Of a DNA stretch of 6,482 nt, positions 1 through 6,035 are shown piece by piece. A program made the position numbers and the translations under genes. Under the pieces are notes generated by a model, which did not search any database, was not told the DNA's origin, and saw only the letters and a program-made list of their open reading frames with translations. Origin of the DNA: an uncultured Prochlorococcus sp. (GTDB lineage Bacteria; Cyanobacteriota; Cyanobacteriia; PCC-6307; Cyanobiaceae); assembly GCA_902578845.1 (NCBI GenBank), contig CACHEM010000020.1, positions 1-6,482 on the forward strand, read 5' to 3'. The first letter of the stretch is position 1, and every line of letters starts with the position of its first letter.

Positions 1-349
1 TTTTTTCTCCTTCATCAGTTGCTTTATTAATAGTTACACATTCTCTGAAAGTATTATTATCTCCAATAATTACTTCAGTAGGGGCCCCTTTATATTTGAG
101 GTCCTGGGGATCAAGACCTATAAAAACACTTGGGAAAACTTTATTGTTTATACCAATTTGAGTCCTTCCTGAAATAACAGCATTAGGTCCAATTTCGGTT
201 CCTTTCCCGATAATCACATTGGGGCCCACAATAGCTCCTTGAGAGATGATGACACCATCATGTAATTCGGCACTTGGATCTACAAAAGCAGTTGAGTGAA
301 CTTTTGCACCAACAAAGCTTGGCTGAAATTTAGTGTTTTTATTCTCCAT
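1..349 (-). CDS. lpxA: UDP-N-acetylglucosamine acyltransferase LpxA, N-terminal part (runs off the left edge)
   Basis: First enzyme of lipid A synthesis: transfers a 3-hydroxyacyl chain from ACP to the 3-OH of UDP-GlcNAc in the cytoplasm. I translated it by hand from ATG at 349-347; 116 codons are open to the window edge, under half of the usual length of roughly 260-280. The protein starts [20 protein letters not shown]. It then shows the hexapeptide-repeat pattern of a left-handed beta-helix ([19 protein letters not shown]) and the family segment [10 protein letters not shown], followed by FRECVTIN, equivalent to E. coli QDLKYAGEPT and IRESVTIH. The catalytic His lies beyond the edge. The N-terminus is about a dozen residues longer than E. 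coli LpxA. The start is 4 nt after the fabZ stop, and the only purine-rich tract (AGGGA, 355-351) is too close to be a normal Shine-Dalgarno site, so re-initiation after fabZ is likely. The family call is firm; the exact start is slightly less so. Confidence 0.95.
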   Translation of the reverse strand, partial: MENKNTKFQPSFVGAKVHSTAFVDPSAELHDGVIISQGAIVGPNVIIGKGTEIGPNAVISGRTQIGINNKVFPSVFIGLDPQDLKYKGAPTEVIIGDNNTFRECVTINKATDEGEK

Positions 350-353
350 ATCC

Positions 354-812
354 CTAATCAACTAATGAGAACATCAACTCTCCAGCACAAACCAAATTCC
401 CATCAACGAGTGCTTCACCTTTAACCTTGCCAAATCTTTGTCTTTTAATACTTAATAACTCACAAGAAATTATCAACTGATCTCCAGGTACCACAGGTTT
501 TCTAAATTTTACATTATTAATTCCAGCAAAGACAAAAAGACCTTTAGGAAGATCCGGCATTTGAGTTACAATTATTCCTCCAACTTGGGCCATCGATTCA
601 ACAATAAGAACTCCAGGCATTAGAGGCCTTTCTGGAAAATGTCCTTGAAATTGAGGCTCATTTATAGTTACATTTTTTACAGCAACTGCTCGCTTCCCAG
701 GATCATACTCTATCACCTTATCTACTAGAGCGAAAGGATATCTGTGAGGTAATAAACCTAGAATTTTCTCTGAGGAAAGTTGATTATTTTCACTGGGTAA
801 ATTCTTTTCCAA
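354..812 (-). CDS. fabZ: (3R)-hydroxyacyl-ACP dehydratase FabZ
   Basis: Dehydrates 3-hydroxyacyl-ACP in type II fatty-acid elongation, in the cytoplasm. It competes with LpxA/LpxD for hydroxyacyl-ACP, which fits its place between lpxC and lpxA. The 152-residue protein has normal length and a single hot-dog fold. Visible motifs are [12 protein letters not shown] (20-31), the catalytic His in QGHFPERP (H58) and the catalytic Glu in [12 protein letters not shown] (E72). The 14-residue H-to-E spacing is the one expected for the family. [11 protein letters not shown] near 103-113 is also typical. The start codon is TTG at 812-810. No ATG or GTG lies between the upstream lpxC stop and the core domain, so TTG is the best available start. 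No Shine-Dalgarno site is visible in the 17-nt AT-rich gap after lpxC, so expression probably depends on coupling to lpxC. Confidence 0.97.
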   Translation of the reverse strand: MEKNLPSENNQLSSEKILGLLPHRYPFALVDKVIEYDPGKRAVAVKNVTINEPQFQGHFPERPLMPGVLIVESMAQVGGIIVTQMPDLPKGLFVFAGINNVKFRKPVVPGDQLIISCELLSIKRQRFGKVKGEALVDGNLVCAGELMFSLVD

Positions 813-829
813 AACAAATAAAGATAAAG

Positions 830-1666
830 TTAATTTTTTAGCGATGAGGCCAATAAGGCATTTAAAGAATGTGATCCTTTATAAACCAAAATTTGAGCCT
901 TAGGTAACCCTACCAAAGCCAAGTCCCCAATAAGGTCCAAAATTTTATGTCTTATTGGTTCATTATCAAATCTTAATGGTGGATTAACCCATTTATCTCC
1001 ATCGCAAACAAGAGCATTTTCCAAACTTCCTCCTTTTATTAGTCCAAGTTCACTTAACTCTTGAAATTGATCTTTAAAACCAAATGTTCTAGCAGGAGCA
1101 ATCATTTCAACAAAACTTTTTGGATTTAAATCAATCACAAAAGTTTGATTTCCAATTGCTTTATAGGCAAAACTTATTGTGGATATAATTGTTGTTTTTT
1201 CAGAAGGAGTTGCTGCTATAACTGAGCCTTCTTTATTTAAAATTATTGATTTATTAATCTCTCGAAAGAAATTATCTGGTCTAGGTGCCTTTTTTATCCC
1301 TACTTCTTCAAAATCTCTAACCCACTGGATTGCCGACCCATCTAAAAGAGGAATCTCCTTTCCATCAACCTCAATATGTATATAACTTAATCCACACCCT
1401 GCCATTGAAGATAATAAATGTTCGATGGTATACAAATTTCTCCCCCCCAACTTAACAGCCGTACATAGCATCGTACTTCCAATTAAATCCTGAGTTAACT
1501 TAAAAATCTCGTTAGGTTTATCTCTAAAAGAGACATAATATCCTTCTTTCTCATAGGAAGAAATTTTAACTCTTGTTTTGTCGCCACTGTGTAGGCCTAT
1601 TCCCTCTCTGGAGATAACTCCAGCCAAGGTATAGCAAGATTCATAATTAGCAGGCCAAGAAAACAC
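830..1666 (-). CDS. lpxC: UDP-3-O-acyl-N-acetylglucosamine deacetylase LpxC
   Basis: Zinc amidase that catalyses the committed step of lipid A synthesis, removing the acetyl group from UDP-3-O-acyl-GlcNAc. It is 278 residues, a little shorter than the E. coli enzyme (about 305), with the loss at the C-terminus, which ends soon after the last catalytic motif. All expected active-site residues are visible: GIGLHSG (22-28), the zinc/general-base pair E82-H83 in [19 protein letters not shown] (105-112), PARTF (191-195), H240 and D244 in [10 protein letters not shown], and H266 in GSHSLNALL. The start is GTG (1666-1664), immediately after the bamA TAA and in the same frame. A weak GGAAG (1677-1673) lies 6 nt upstream, inside the end of bamA. 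A G7 run (1448-1442) encodes G74-G75 just before the E-H motif. Family identity is certain; the start codon is the most likely choice. Confidence 0.97.
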   Translation of the reverse strand: MFSWPANYESCYTLAGVISREGIGLHSGDKTRVKISSYEKEGYYVSFRDKPNEIFKLTQDLIGSTMLCTAVKLGGRNLYTIEHLLSSMAGCGLSYIHIEVDGKEIPLLDGSAIQWVRDFEEVGIKKAPRPDNFFREINKSIILNKEGSVIAATPSEKTTIISTISFAYKAIGNQTFVIDLNPKSFVEMIAPARTFGFKDQFQELSELGLIKGGSLENALVCDGDKWVNPPLRFDNEPIRHKILDLIGDLALVGLPKAQILVYKGSHSLNALLASSLKN

Positions 1667-3796
1667 TTAAAACTTCCATCCAACTCCAAGAGTATATCTC
1701 CAATCTCCACTTAAGTCCTTGCTAGCAACATCTAATCGTAATGGACCTATTGGTGTTTTAACCCCAACTCCTCCTCCGAGGGAAAAACCAGAACCTGATT
1801 TCTGCAATAATTTACCAGGTTTTCCAGGAACTTCCTTTTGAGAGCCTAGATCACTTCCTGCATCAACAAATAAAGCTCCTGATATCATTCTCCAAACAGG
1901 GAATCTATATTCTGCTGTGCCCTCAACAAAACTTTTACTTACAGCCAAATCACAAGATCCCCAACCTCTAACTGATGATGTTCCTCCCATACAAAATGCT
2001 TCGTAAGGAGGCAATTCTCCAAGAATAGTTCCAGCCTTAAATTGAAATCCAATAGCTTGAGGACAATCTTCACTTTTAGATTCCCCAGACCTACAAGCTT
2101 TAGTTAAATTAATTAATTTTGTTGGTACAAAAAATGAATAAGAGGCTTTCATTCTATTAAAAGTTGGAGAGTTTTTCCCTACTGAAACAAATTGTTCCGT
2201 TCCAAAGCTAAATTTATTTCCTGAAGTTGGGTTGATGGAATTGTTCAAATTACTTCTAGAAGTACTCGCGATAATACTCACTAATGAATTTTCTCCAGGG
2301 CATGAACCATCATTTGGAGTAAATCCAATACAAATAATGTCATTTATATTTCCTGTTGTTGGAGTCATATCTCCATAGGGTTTTTTGTTCCCATCCCCAT
2401 CAATCATTTTTACTTTCTTTAAATTCATGCCTGCAAGAACTCTCCACTTAGCTACCTTAAACGGATCTCCTCCATTTAATGGCCTTGAGAAAGAAAATCC
2501 ACCTCCTGTTTTTTCTAAAACTATTGATGAAAAAGTATCAGAGTTTGAAGCACTAGTATCATCTACTGCGTATATGCGATTATTATTTTCACTTTTAAAT
2601 TCTTGAGGATAATCTCTACTTAAAAAAATATTTGTTCTAAAAGATGTTCTATGTTTATCCCCTTTAATCCATGGATCAGATAATGAAAAATTATAGGTAG
2701 TTGAATATTCTCCGAAATTTAGATTTAAATTTGTAGACCATGCTCTTCCTAGTGCATTTGTTTCCTGCAAACCAAGTGAGGCGAAGATACCTGAACTATT
2801 GCTATAACCAAGTCCACCTGTTAATGATCCAGTTCTTTGCTCGCTCAAGTCTAAAAAAATTATGACTTGACCAGGATTTAAATTGTCAGGACCAAGAGAA
2901 ACCTTTACATCATCAAATAATGATGTGGCATATAGTCTACCGATATCAGCTTCTAAAATTTTTCGGTTAAATATTGAACCTGGTTGTGTTTTTAATTCTC
3001 TTTTTATAACCCAGTCTTTTGTTTTCCCTTTCCTAAGTTTTCCATCAATAATAAATTCACCGTCAGAATCTGGGAATCTTATTTTTACGTCAGATATGAT
3101 ACCTTCAGAAACTTTTAATGTTACAACTCCATTATCAGAAATTCTATCTGGTCCACTAATTCTAGCTAAAGAATACCCCTTTTTTTCATAACGATTTTTT
3201 ATTATTTCTATCTTATTTTGAAGTTCATTTAAGTTAAGAGTTGTCCCATAGTAATTATTAAAGATATTATCTACGAATTCATTTGAGATTACGGAGTTTA
3301 TTGGTTTAAGTTCAACTTTCTTCAAAATTGGATTAGGTACTACATTTACTATTAGTCTCACGCCTAATGGCCCATCTTGTGACTTTATTTTAACTCCCGA
3401 AAACCAACCACTTGCATATATTGAATTAAGGTCTTGATTTAAAATTTGATTATCAACAATACTTCCGGGCTTTATGCTCATAGAATCATATGCAGCCAAT
3501 TCAAGTTTTCTACCCTCAGGATGATTTTCCCAACCTTCGATAATTATTTCGGAAATAAGAACACTTTCTTTATTAGGGACATTTTTATCTGCAAGAAGAA
3601 ATTTCTTCTCTTTTCTAATATCAATCCCTTGTGATAAACCATTATTAATATTGAGATTTTCTAGGGTTTTTATTGATTGATCAAAGTCATTTTGCAAATA
3701 CTTAGCAGCCAGTTCTGAATTATTTGATATCAAAATCAATGGAGGGCAGGCAACATTTGTGAAAAACTTTCCAAATTTTAAAAAATGTTTTTGCAT
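1667..3796 (-). CDS. bamA: Omp85/BamA-family outer membrane protein assembly factor (three POTRA domains plus 16-strand-type barrel)
   Basis: Outer-membrane insertase for beta-barrel proteins; cyanobacterial members are relatives of chloroplast Toc75. The 709-residue protein begins with a basic N-terminus and a short hydrophobic stretch (about 12-25), read as a weak Sec signal probably cut near SELAA (27-31). An Asn/Lys-rich linker follows to about 78, then three POTRA domains at roughly 79-153, 156-232 and 234-318. That is the cyanobacterial number; proteobacterial BamA has five. The barrel spans about 322-709 and ends in aromatic Phe (GVGWKF). The loop-6 signature appears as VRGW (609-612) instead of the usual VRGF/VRGY. 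The six cysteines after the signal region all fall in the barrel, as three close pairs (489/499, 568/578, 602/615). The start is ATG with no clear Shine-Dalgarno site in the 45-nt gap after purC. That gap has a TATAAA-like hexamer, but I cannot establish a promoter. Confidence 0.94.
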   Translation of the reverse strand: MQKHFLKFGKFFTNVACPPLILISNNSELAAKYLQNDFDQSIKTLENLNINNGLSQGIDIRKEKKFLLADKNVPNKESVLISEIIIEGWENHPEGRKLELAAYDSMSIKPGSIVDNQILNQDLNSIYASGWFSGVKIKSQDGPLGVRLIVNVVPNPILKKVELKPINSVISNEFVDNIFNNYYGTTLNLNELQNKIEIIKNRYEKKGYSLARISGPDRISDNGVVTLKVSEGIISDVKIRFPDSDGEFIIDGKLRKGKTKDWVIKRELKTQPGSIFNRKILEADIGRLYATSLFDDVKVSLGPDNLNPGQVIIFLDLSEQRTGSLTGGLGYSNSSGIFASLGLQETNALGRAWSTNLNLNFGEYSTTYNFSLSDPWIKGDKHRTSFRTNIFLSRDYPQEFKSENNNRIYAVDDTSASNSDTFSSIVLEKTGGGFSFSRPLNGGDPFKVAKWRVLAGMNLKKVKMIDGDGNKKPYGDMTPTTGNINDIICIGFTPNDGSCPGENSLVSIIASTSRSNLNNSINPTSGNKFSFGTEQFVSVGKNSPTFNRMKASYSFFVPTKLINLTKACRSGESKSEDCPQAIGFQFKAGTILGELPPYEAFCMGGTSSVRGWGSCDLAVSKSFVEGTAEYRFPVWRMISGALFVDAGSDLGSQKEVPGKPGKLLQKSGSGFSLGGGVGVKTPIGPLRLDVASKDLSGDWRYTLGVGWKF

Positions 3797-3841
3797 AGTA
3801 CTTGTGTTTAGGATTAATAAATCATTATTTATAAGAGTAGA

Positions 3842-4570
3842 TTAAAGAAAATCATTTATTCTGCTGTGAATTTCACTATAAGCTTCAATTAGACCACCTA
3901 AATCATTCCTAAATCTATCTTTATCGAGGCTTACAATTGTATCATTTTTTTGCTTTAGATCCCATAATCTACAATTATCAGGACTTATTTCATCCCCGAG
4001 AAGAATATTATTTTTAAAATCATAACCAAATTCCAATTTGAAATCCACAAGTTGAAGTTGGATATTCTTAAAAAAACTTTTTAGGATAAAATTAATTTTT
4101 AAAGTTAAATTTGTTATTAACTCTAAGTCATCAGAGCTTAATATGTTCATTAATTCAATTCTATCTTTTGTAATAAGGGGATCATTAAGTTCATCATTTT
4201 TGAGATAGATATCAATTAATGGTTTTGATAAGAAAGTTCCAGGTTTAATAGTCGTTTGTTTACACAAAGAACCATAAGCAGTATTTCTCAGAACAATTTC
4301 TAATGGAATTACTCTTATTTTTTTTGCAATCATTGTATTTTCATTTTCAAGTTTAATAAAATGAGTTGGAATATTGTTCTTAATTAGAATTTCAAAAATT
4401 CTTGCGCTAATTAGACAATTAAGTTTGCCTTTACCTTCAAATTTTTCTTTTTTCAACGCATTAAAAGCTGTAGCATCATCTTTAAATTCAATTTTTACTT
4501 TATCTACATCATGATGAGTATATACTTTTTTTGCTTTGCCTTCATAAATCAACTCATGCTTATTATTCAT
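3842..4570 (-). CDS. purC: Phosphoribosylaminoimidazole-succinocarboxamide synthase (SAICAR synthetase) PurC
   Basis: ATP-dependent ligase joining aspartate to CAIR to give SAICAR in de novo purine synthesis, in the cytoplasm. The 242 residues match the usual bacterial length (about 240). Motifs in order are the N-terminal ATP-binding strand LIYEGKAKKVY (7-17), KDDATAFN (30-37), the substrate-loop region VLRNTAYGSL (93-102), the signature LVDFKLEFG (174-182), the second signature GDEISPDNCRLWD (192-204) and KDRFRNDLGG (217-226). The start is ATG 4570-4568, with GATGAGG (4587-4581) 10 nt upstream as ribosome-binding site. It is divergent from purD, another gene of the same pathway, and leads the envelope gene run downstream, which probably depends at least partly on its promoter. 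Base composition is like its neighbours; no sign of transfer. Confidence 0.98.
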   Translation of the reverse strand: MNNKHELIYEGKAKKVYTHHDVDKVKIEFKDDATAFNALKKEKFEGKGKLNCLISARIFEILIKNNIPTHFIKLENENTMIAKKIRVIPLEIVLRNTAYGSLCKQTTIKPGTFLSKPLIDIYLKNDELNDPLITKDRIELMNILSSDDLELITNLTLKINFILKSFFKNIQLQLVDFKLEFGYDFKNNILLGDEISPDNCRLWDLKQKNDTIVSLDKDRFRNDLGGLIEAYSEIHSRINDFL

Positions 4571-4586
4571 TAATCTTAAACCTCAT
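4559..4586 (-). repeat. Imperfect direct repeat, copy A (overlaps the purC ribosome-binding site and first codons)
   Basis: On the minus strand this segment starts ATGAGGTTTA and continues through the purC start ATGAATAAT. Copy B at 4658-4680 has the same two blocks in the same order, with a middle segment shorter by 5 nt. With two gaps, about 22 of the 23 bases of copy B match. See the finding on the duplicated start segment. Confidence 0.6.
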
Positions 4587-4587
4587 C
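4581..4587 (-). promoter_or_regulatory. Ribosome-binding site of purC
   Basis: The minus strand reads GATGAGG, ending 10 nt before the purC ATG. The spacing is slightly long but usable. The same tract is duplicated upstream, at 4671-4680. Confidence 0.6.
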
Positions 4588-4590
4588 ATG

Positions 4591-4614
4591 ATTACTAAAG
4601 TACTTTTTTGTAAT
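4591..4614. promoter_or_regulatory. Nested dyad, possible operator
   Basis: A perfect 10-bp palindrome AAAGTACTTT (4597-4606) sits inside near-concentric inverted arms ATTAC (4591-4595) and GTAAT (4610-4614). It is 21-44 nt upstream of the purC start, where a repressor could act. The AT-rich arms are short, so chance is not excluded. It has no T-tract layout of an intrinsic terminator. Confidence 0.3.
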
Positions 4615-4648
4615 TAACATAATTATTAGAGATCAACTTCAACTAATT

Positions 4649-4669
4649 TTATTTTAACTGATTATTCAT
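4649..4669 (-). other. Candidate six-codon upstream ORF ahead of purC
   Basis: Within copy B, GAGG (4678-4675) lies 5 nt before an ATG (4669-4667), which opens the mini-ORF MNNQLK and closes at TAA (4651-4649). purC itself begins MNNK, so this resembles a duplicated and truncated purC start. It ends 78 nt before the purC ATG. It could act as a leader ORF if the purC transcript begins upstream of it, or be a decayed duplication, or coincidence in AT-rich DNA. There is no evidence that it is transcribed or translated. Confidence 0.25.
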
Positions 4670-4680
4670 CTAAACCTCAT
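4658..4680 (-). repeat. Imperfect direct repeat, copy B (upstream copy of the purC start segment)
   Basis: Reads ATGAGGTTTA, then G, then ATGAATAATCAG on the minus strand, and repeats the purC start segment about 94 nt further upstream. It is preceded by a further TGAGGTTA (4687-4680), so TGAGGTT occurs twice in tandem here. Confidence 0.6.
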
Positions 4681-4699
4681 AACCTCAAAAAAAACAAAT

Positions 4700-6031
4700 A
4701 TGGCAATTCATTCACCAAGTTCTAGAAGCTTTACTAGATTAGAAAATATTTTAATAATTGGAAATGGCGGGAGAGAAAACTCATTAGCTTGGGCTATTCA
4801 AAAAAATGAATTAGTTAAAAAAGTTTATTTGTTACCTGGTAACGCTGGTTCAGAAAGAATAAATAAATGTGAAAGAATAAAAATTGATATAAATAATAAG
4901 AATGAACTAGTAGAAAAGCTCGATTTTCTCAAGATAGACTTAGTTGTAATCGGGCCAGAAATACCTTTAGCAAATGGATTAGCTGATTTTCTTCGCAAAA
5001 AGGATTTTAAAGTATTTGGTCCTAATAAAGATGGAGCAAAATTAGAATTCAGCAAATCTTGGGCGAAGGAATTTATGCAAGACGCAAATATTCCAACTGC
5101 AAACTTTTGGAAAGTAAATTCTCTGGAAGAAGCAAAAATAATTATCAATTCATCATCAAATCCACTGGTAGTAAAAGCTGATGGCCTGGCATCAGGTAAA
5201 GGTGTCTTTATTCCTAATTCAAAAGATGAATGCCTTAAAGCAGCAGAGTCAATTTTTAATGGCAGATTTGGCAAATCTGGTAGTGTAGTTGTTTTAGAAG
5301 AAAAAATTGAAGGTCCAGAAGTTTCAGTTTTTGCTTTATGCGATGGCAAGAGATATACATTACTCCCTACCGCCCAAGATCATAAACGACTTAACGATAA
5401 AGATAAAGGCCCAAATACAGGAGGTATGGGAGCTTATTCTCCTGCTCCATTATTATCAGAAAATGACCTTGATAGAATTATCAAAGAGATAATTGAACCT
5501 ACAATAAATGAACTTAACAAAAGGAATATTGACTATAAAGGCGTAATTTATTTTGGGTTAATGATTACAAAATCTGGTCCTAAAGTTATAGAATATAATT
5601 GTAGATTTGGTGATCCAGAATGCCAAACAATAATGCCCTTGATGGATCAAAATTTTATACTTCTTCTAGAAAAATGCTCAATGGGAAATTTAACTGGCGA
5701 TGAAAAAATTAATGCTTTTGATAAAGTTAGTGGTTGCGTAATAGCGACCTCCAAAGGTTATCCTCACGAATATAAAACTGGCTTTCAAATAAAAATTGGT
5801 AAGGTTGATTCTGATTATTGTCAAATCTTCGACTCAGGTACTTCTTTGAGTGAAAATGGCAAATTATTAACTGATGGAGGGAGAGTCCTAAGTATTGTCT
5901 GTCAAGATAAAGATTTCGATATGGTTTTTGAAAAAGCATACAAAAATTTAAAAGAAATTGATTTTGAAGGTATTTACTTTAGAAATGACATAGGTCATCA
6001 AGTCAGAAAAAACTTTTCTTGGGAGAATTAA
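4700..6031 (+). CDS. purD: Phosphoribosylamine-glycine ligase (GAR synthetase) PurD
   Basis: ATP-grasp enzyme joining glycine to 5-phosphoribosylamine, the second step of de novo purine synthesis, in the cytoplasm. The 443 residues compare with about 430 in E. coli. The excess is a Ser/Arg-containing N-terminal tail of about 16 residues before the Rossmann-like strand NILIIGNGGREN (16-27). Other landmarks are IGPEIPLANGLAD (84-96), the ATP-binding KADGLASGKGV (159-169), LPTAQDHKRLNDKDKGPNTG (222-241) with GGMGAYSP, the signature RFGDPECQ (302-309) and the C-terminal domain ending YFRNDIGH. The family's usual GGREH is GGREN here. ATG 4700 is required: an in-frame stop lies upstream (4655-4657) and no other start codon precedes the core. 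It is a stand-alone PurD, not fused to PurN or PurM. It is divergent from purC and 4 nt ahead of hik33. Confidence 0.98.
   Translation: MAIHSPSSRSFTRLENILIIGNGGRENSLAWAIQKNELVKKVYLLPGNAGSERINKCERIKIDINNKNELVEKLDFLKIDLVVIGPEIPLANGLADFLRKKDFKVFGPNKDGAKLEFSKSWAKEFMQDANIPTANFWKVNSLEEAKIIINSSSNPLVVKADGLASGKGVFIPNSKDECLKAAESIFNGRFGKSGSVVVLEEKIEGPEVSVFALCDGKRYTLLPTAQDHKRLNDKDKGPNTGGMGAYSPAPLLSENDLDRIIKEIIEPTINELNKRNIDYKGVIYFGLMITKSGPKVIEYNCRFGDPECQTIMPLMDQNFILLLEKCSMGNLTGDEKINAFDKVSGCVIATSKGYPHEYKTGFQIKIGKVDSDYCQIFDSGTSLSENGKLLTDGGRVLSIVCQDKDFDMVFEKAYKNLKEIDFEGIYFRNDIGHQVRKNFSWEN
6021..6025 (+). promoter_or_regulatory. Ribosome-binding site of hik33/nblS inside the purD 3' end
   Basis: GGGAG overlaps the last sense codons of purD and ends 10 nt before the hik33 ATG. 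This placement supports the ATG at 6036 and suggests the two genes share an mRNA. Confidence 0.5.
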
Positions 6032-6035
6032 GTTC

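Larger units (their letters stand above)
4571..4699. promoter_or_regulatory. Divergent purC/purD intergenic regulatory region
   Basis: 129 nt of very AT-rich DNA between the start codons of two purine genes transcribed outward, so both promoters should lie here or just inside the gene ends. No strong -35/-10 pair stands out. Weak candidates are TTGAAG followed 17 nt later by TGTTAA on the minus strand for purC, and TATTTT near 4650-4655 on the plus strand for purD. The region also holds a duplicated purC start segment, a nested dyad (4591-4614), a perfect tandem TCAACT pair (4633-4644) and an A8 run (4687-4694) just before purD. purD has no evident Shine-Dalgarno site. That the region is regulatory follows from the divergent layout; the individual promoter elements are guesses. 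Confidence 0.6.

Noticed and set aside
2883..3191. Open frame of 102 codons on the plus strand inside bamA
   Set aside because: Antisense to the POTRA region of a clear Omp85 gene and unlike any family I recognise. The same applies to the shorter plus-strand frames near 1179-1385, 2385-2606 and 3446-3634.
3797..3841. Separate promoter or terminator between purC and bamA
   Set aside because: There is a TATAAA-like hexamer but no convincing -35, and no GC-rich hairpin with a T tract, so neither can be supported from sequence alone.
4597..4613. Possible HLR1-type site (RpaB target) on the minus strand of the purC-purD region
   Set aside because: TTACAAA is present as one half-site, but the second half, AGTACTTT, departs from the consensus at several positions. 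It was tempting because RpaB is the partner of the nearby NblS.
4591..4614. Intrinsic terminator at the nested dyad
   Set aside because: The stem is short and AT-rich, and it lies between two divergent start codons where no transcript should end.
4825..5349. Open frame of 174 codons on the minus strand inside purD
   Set aside because: It lies wholly antisense to a well-conserved purD region, has no recognisable domain, and looks like a codon-bias shadow.
5307..5492. Small plus-strand frame overlapping purD, and a minus-strand frame at 5727-5939
   Set aside because: Both are inside purD in other frames, without a ribosome-binding site or recognisable sequence.
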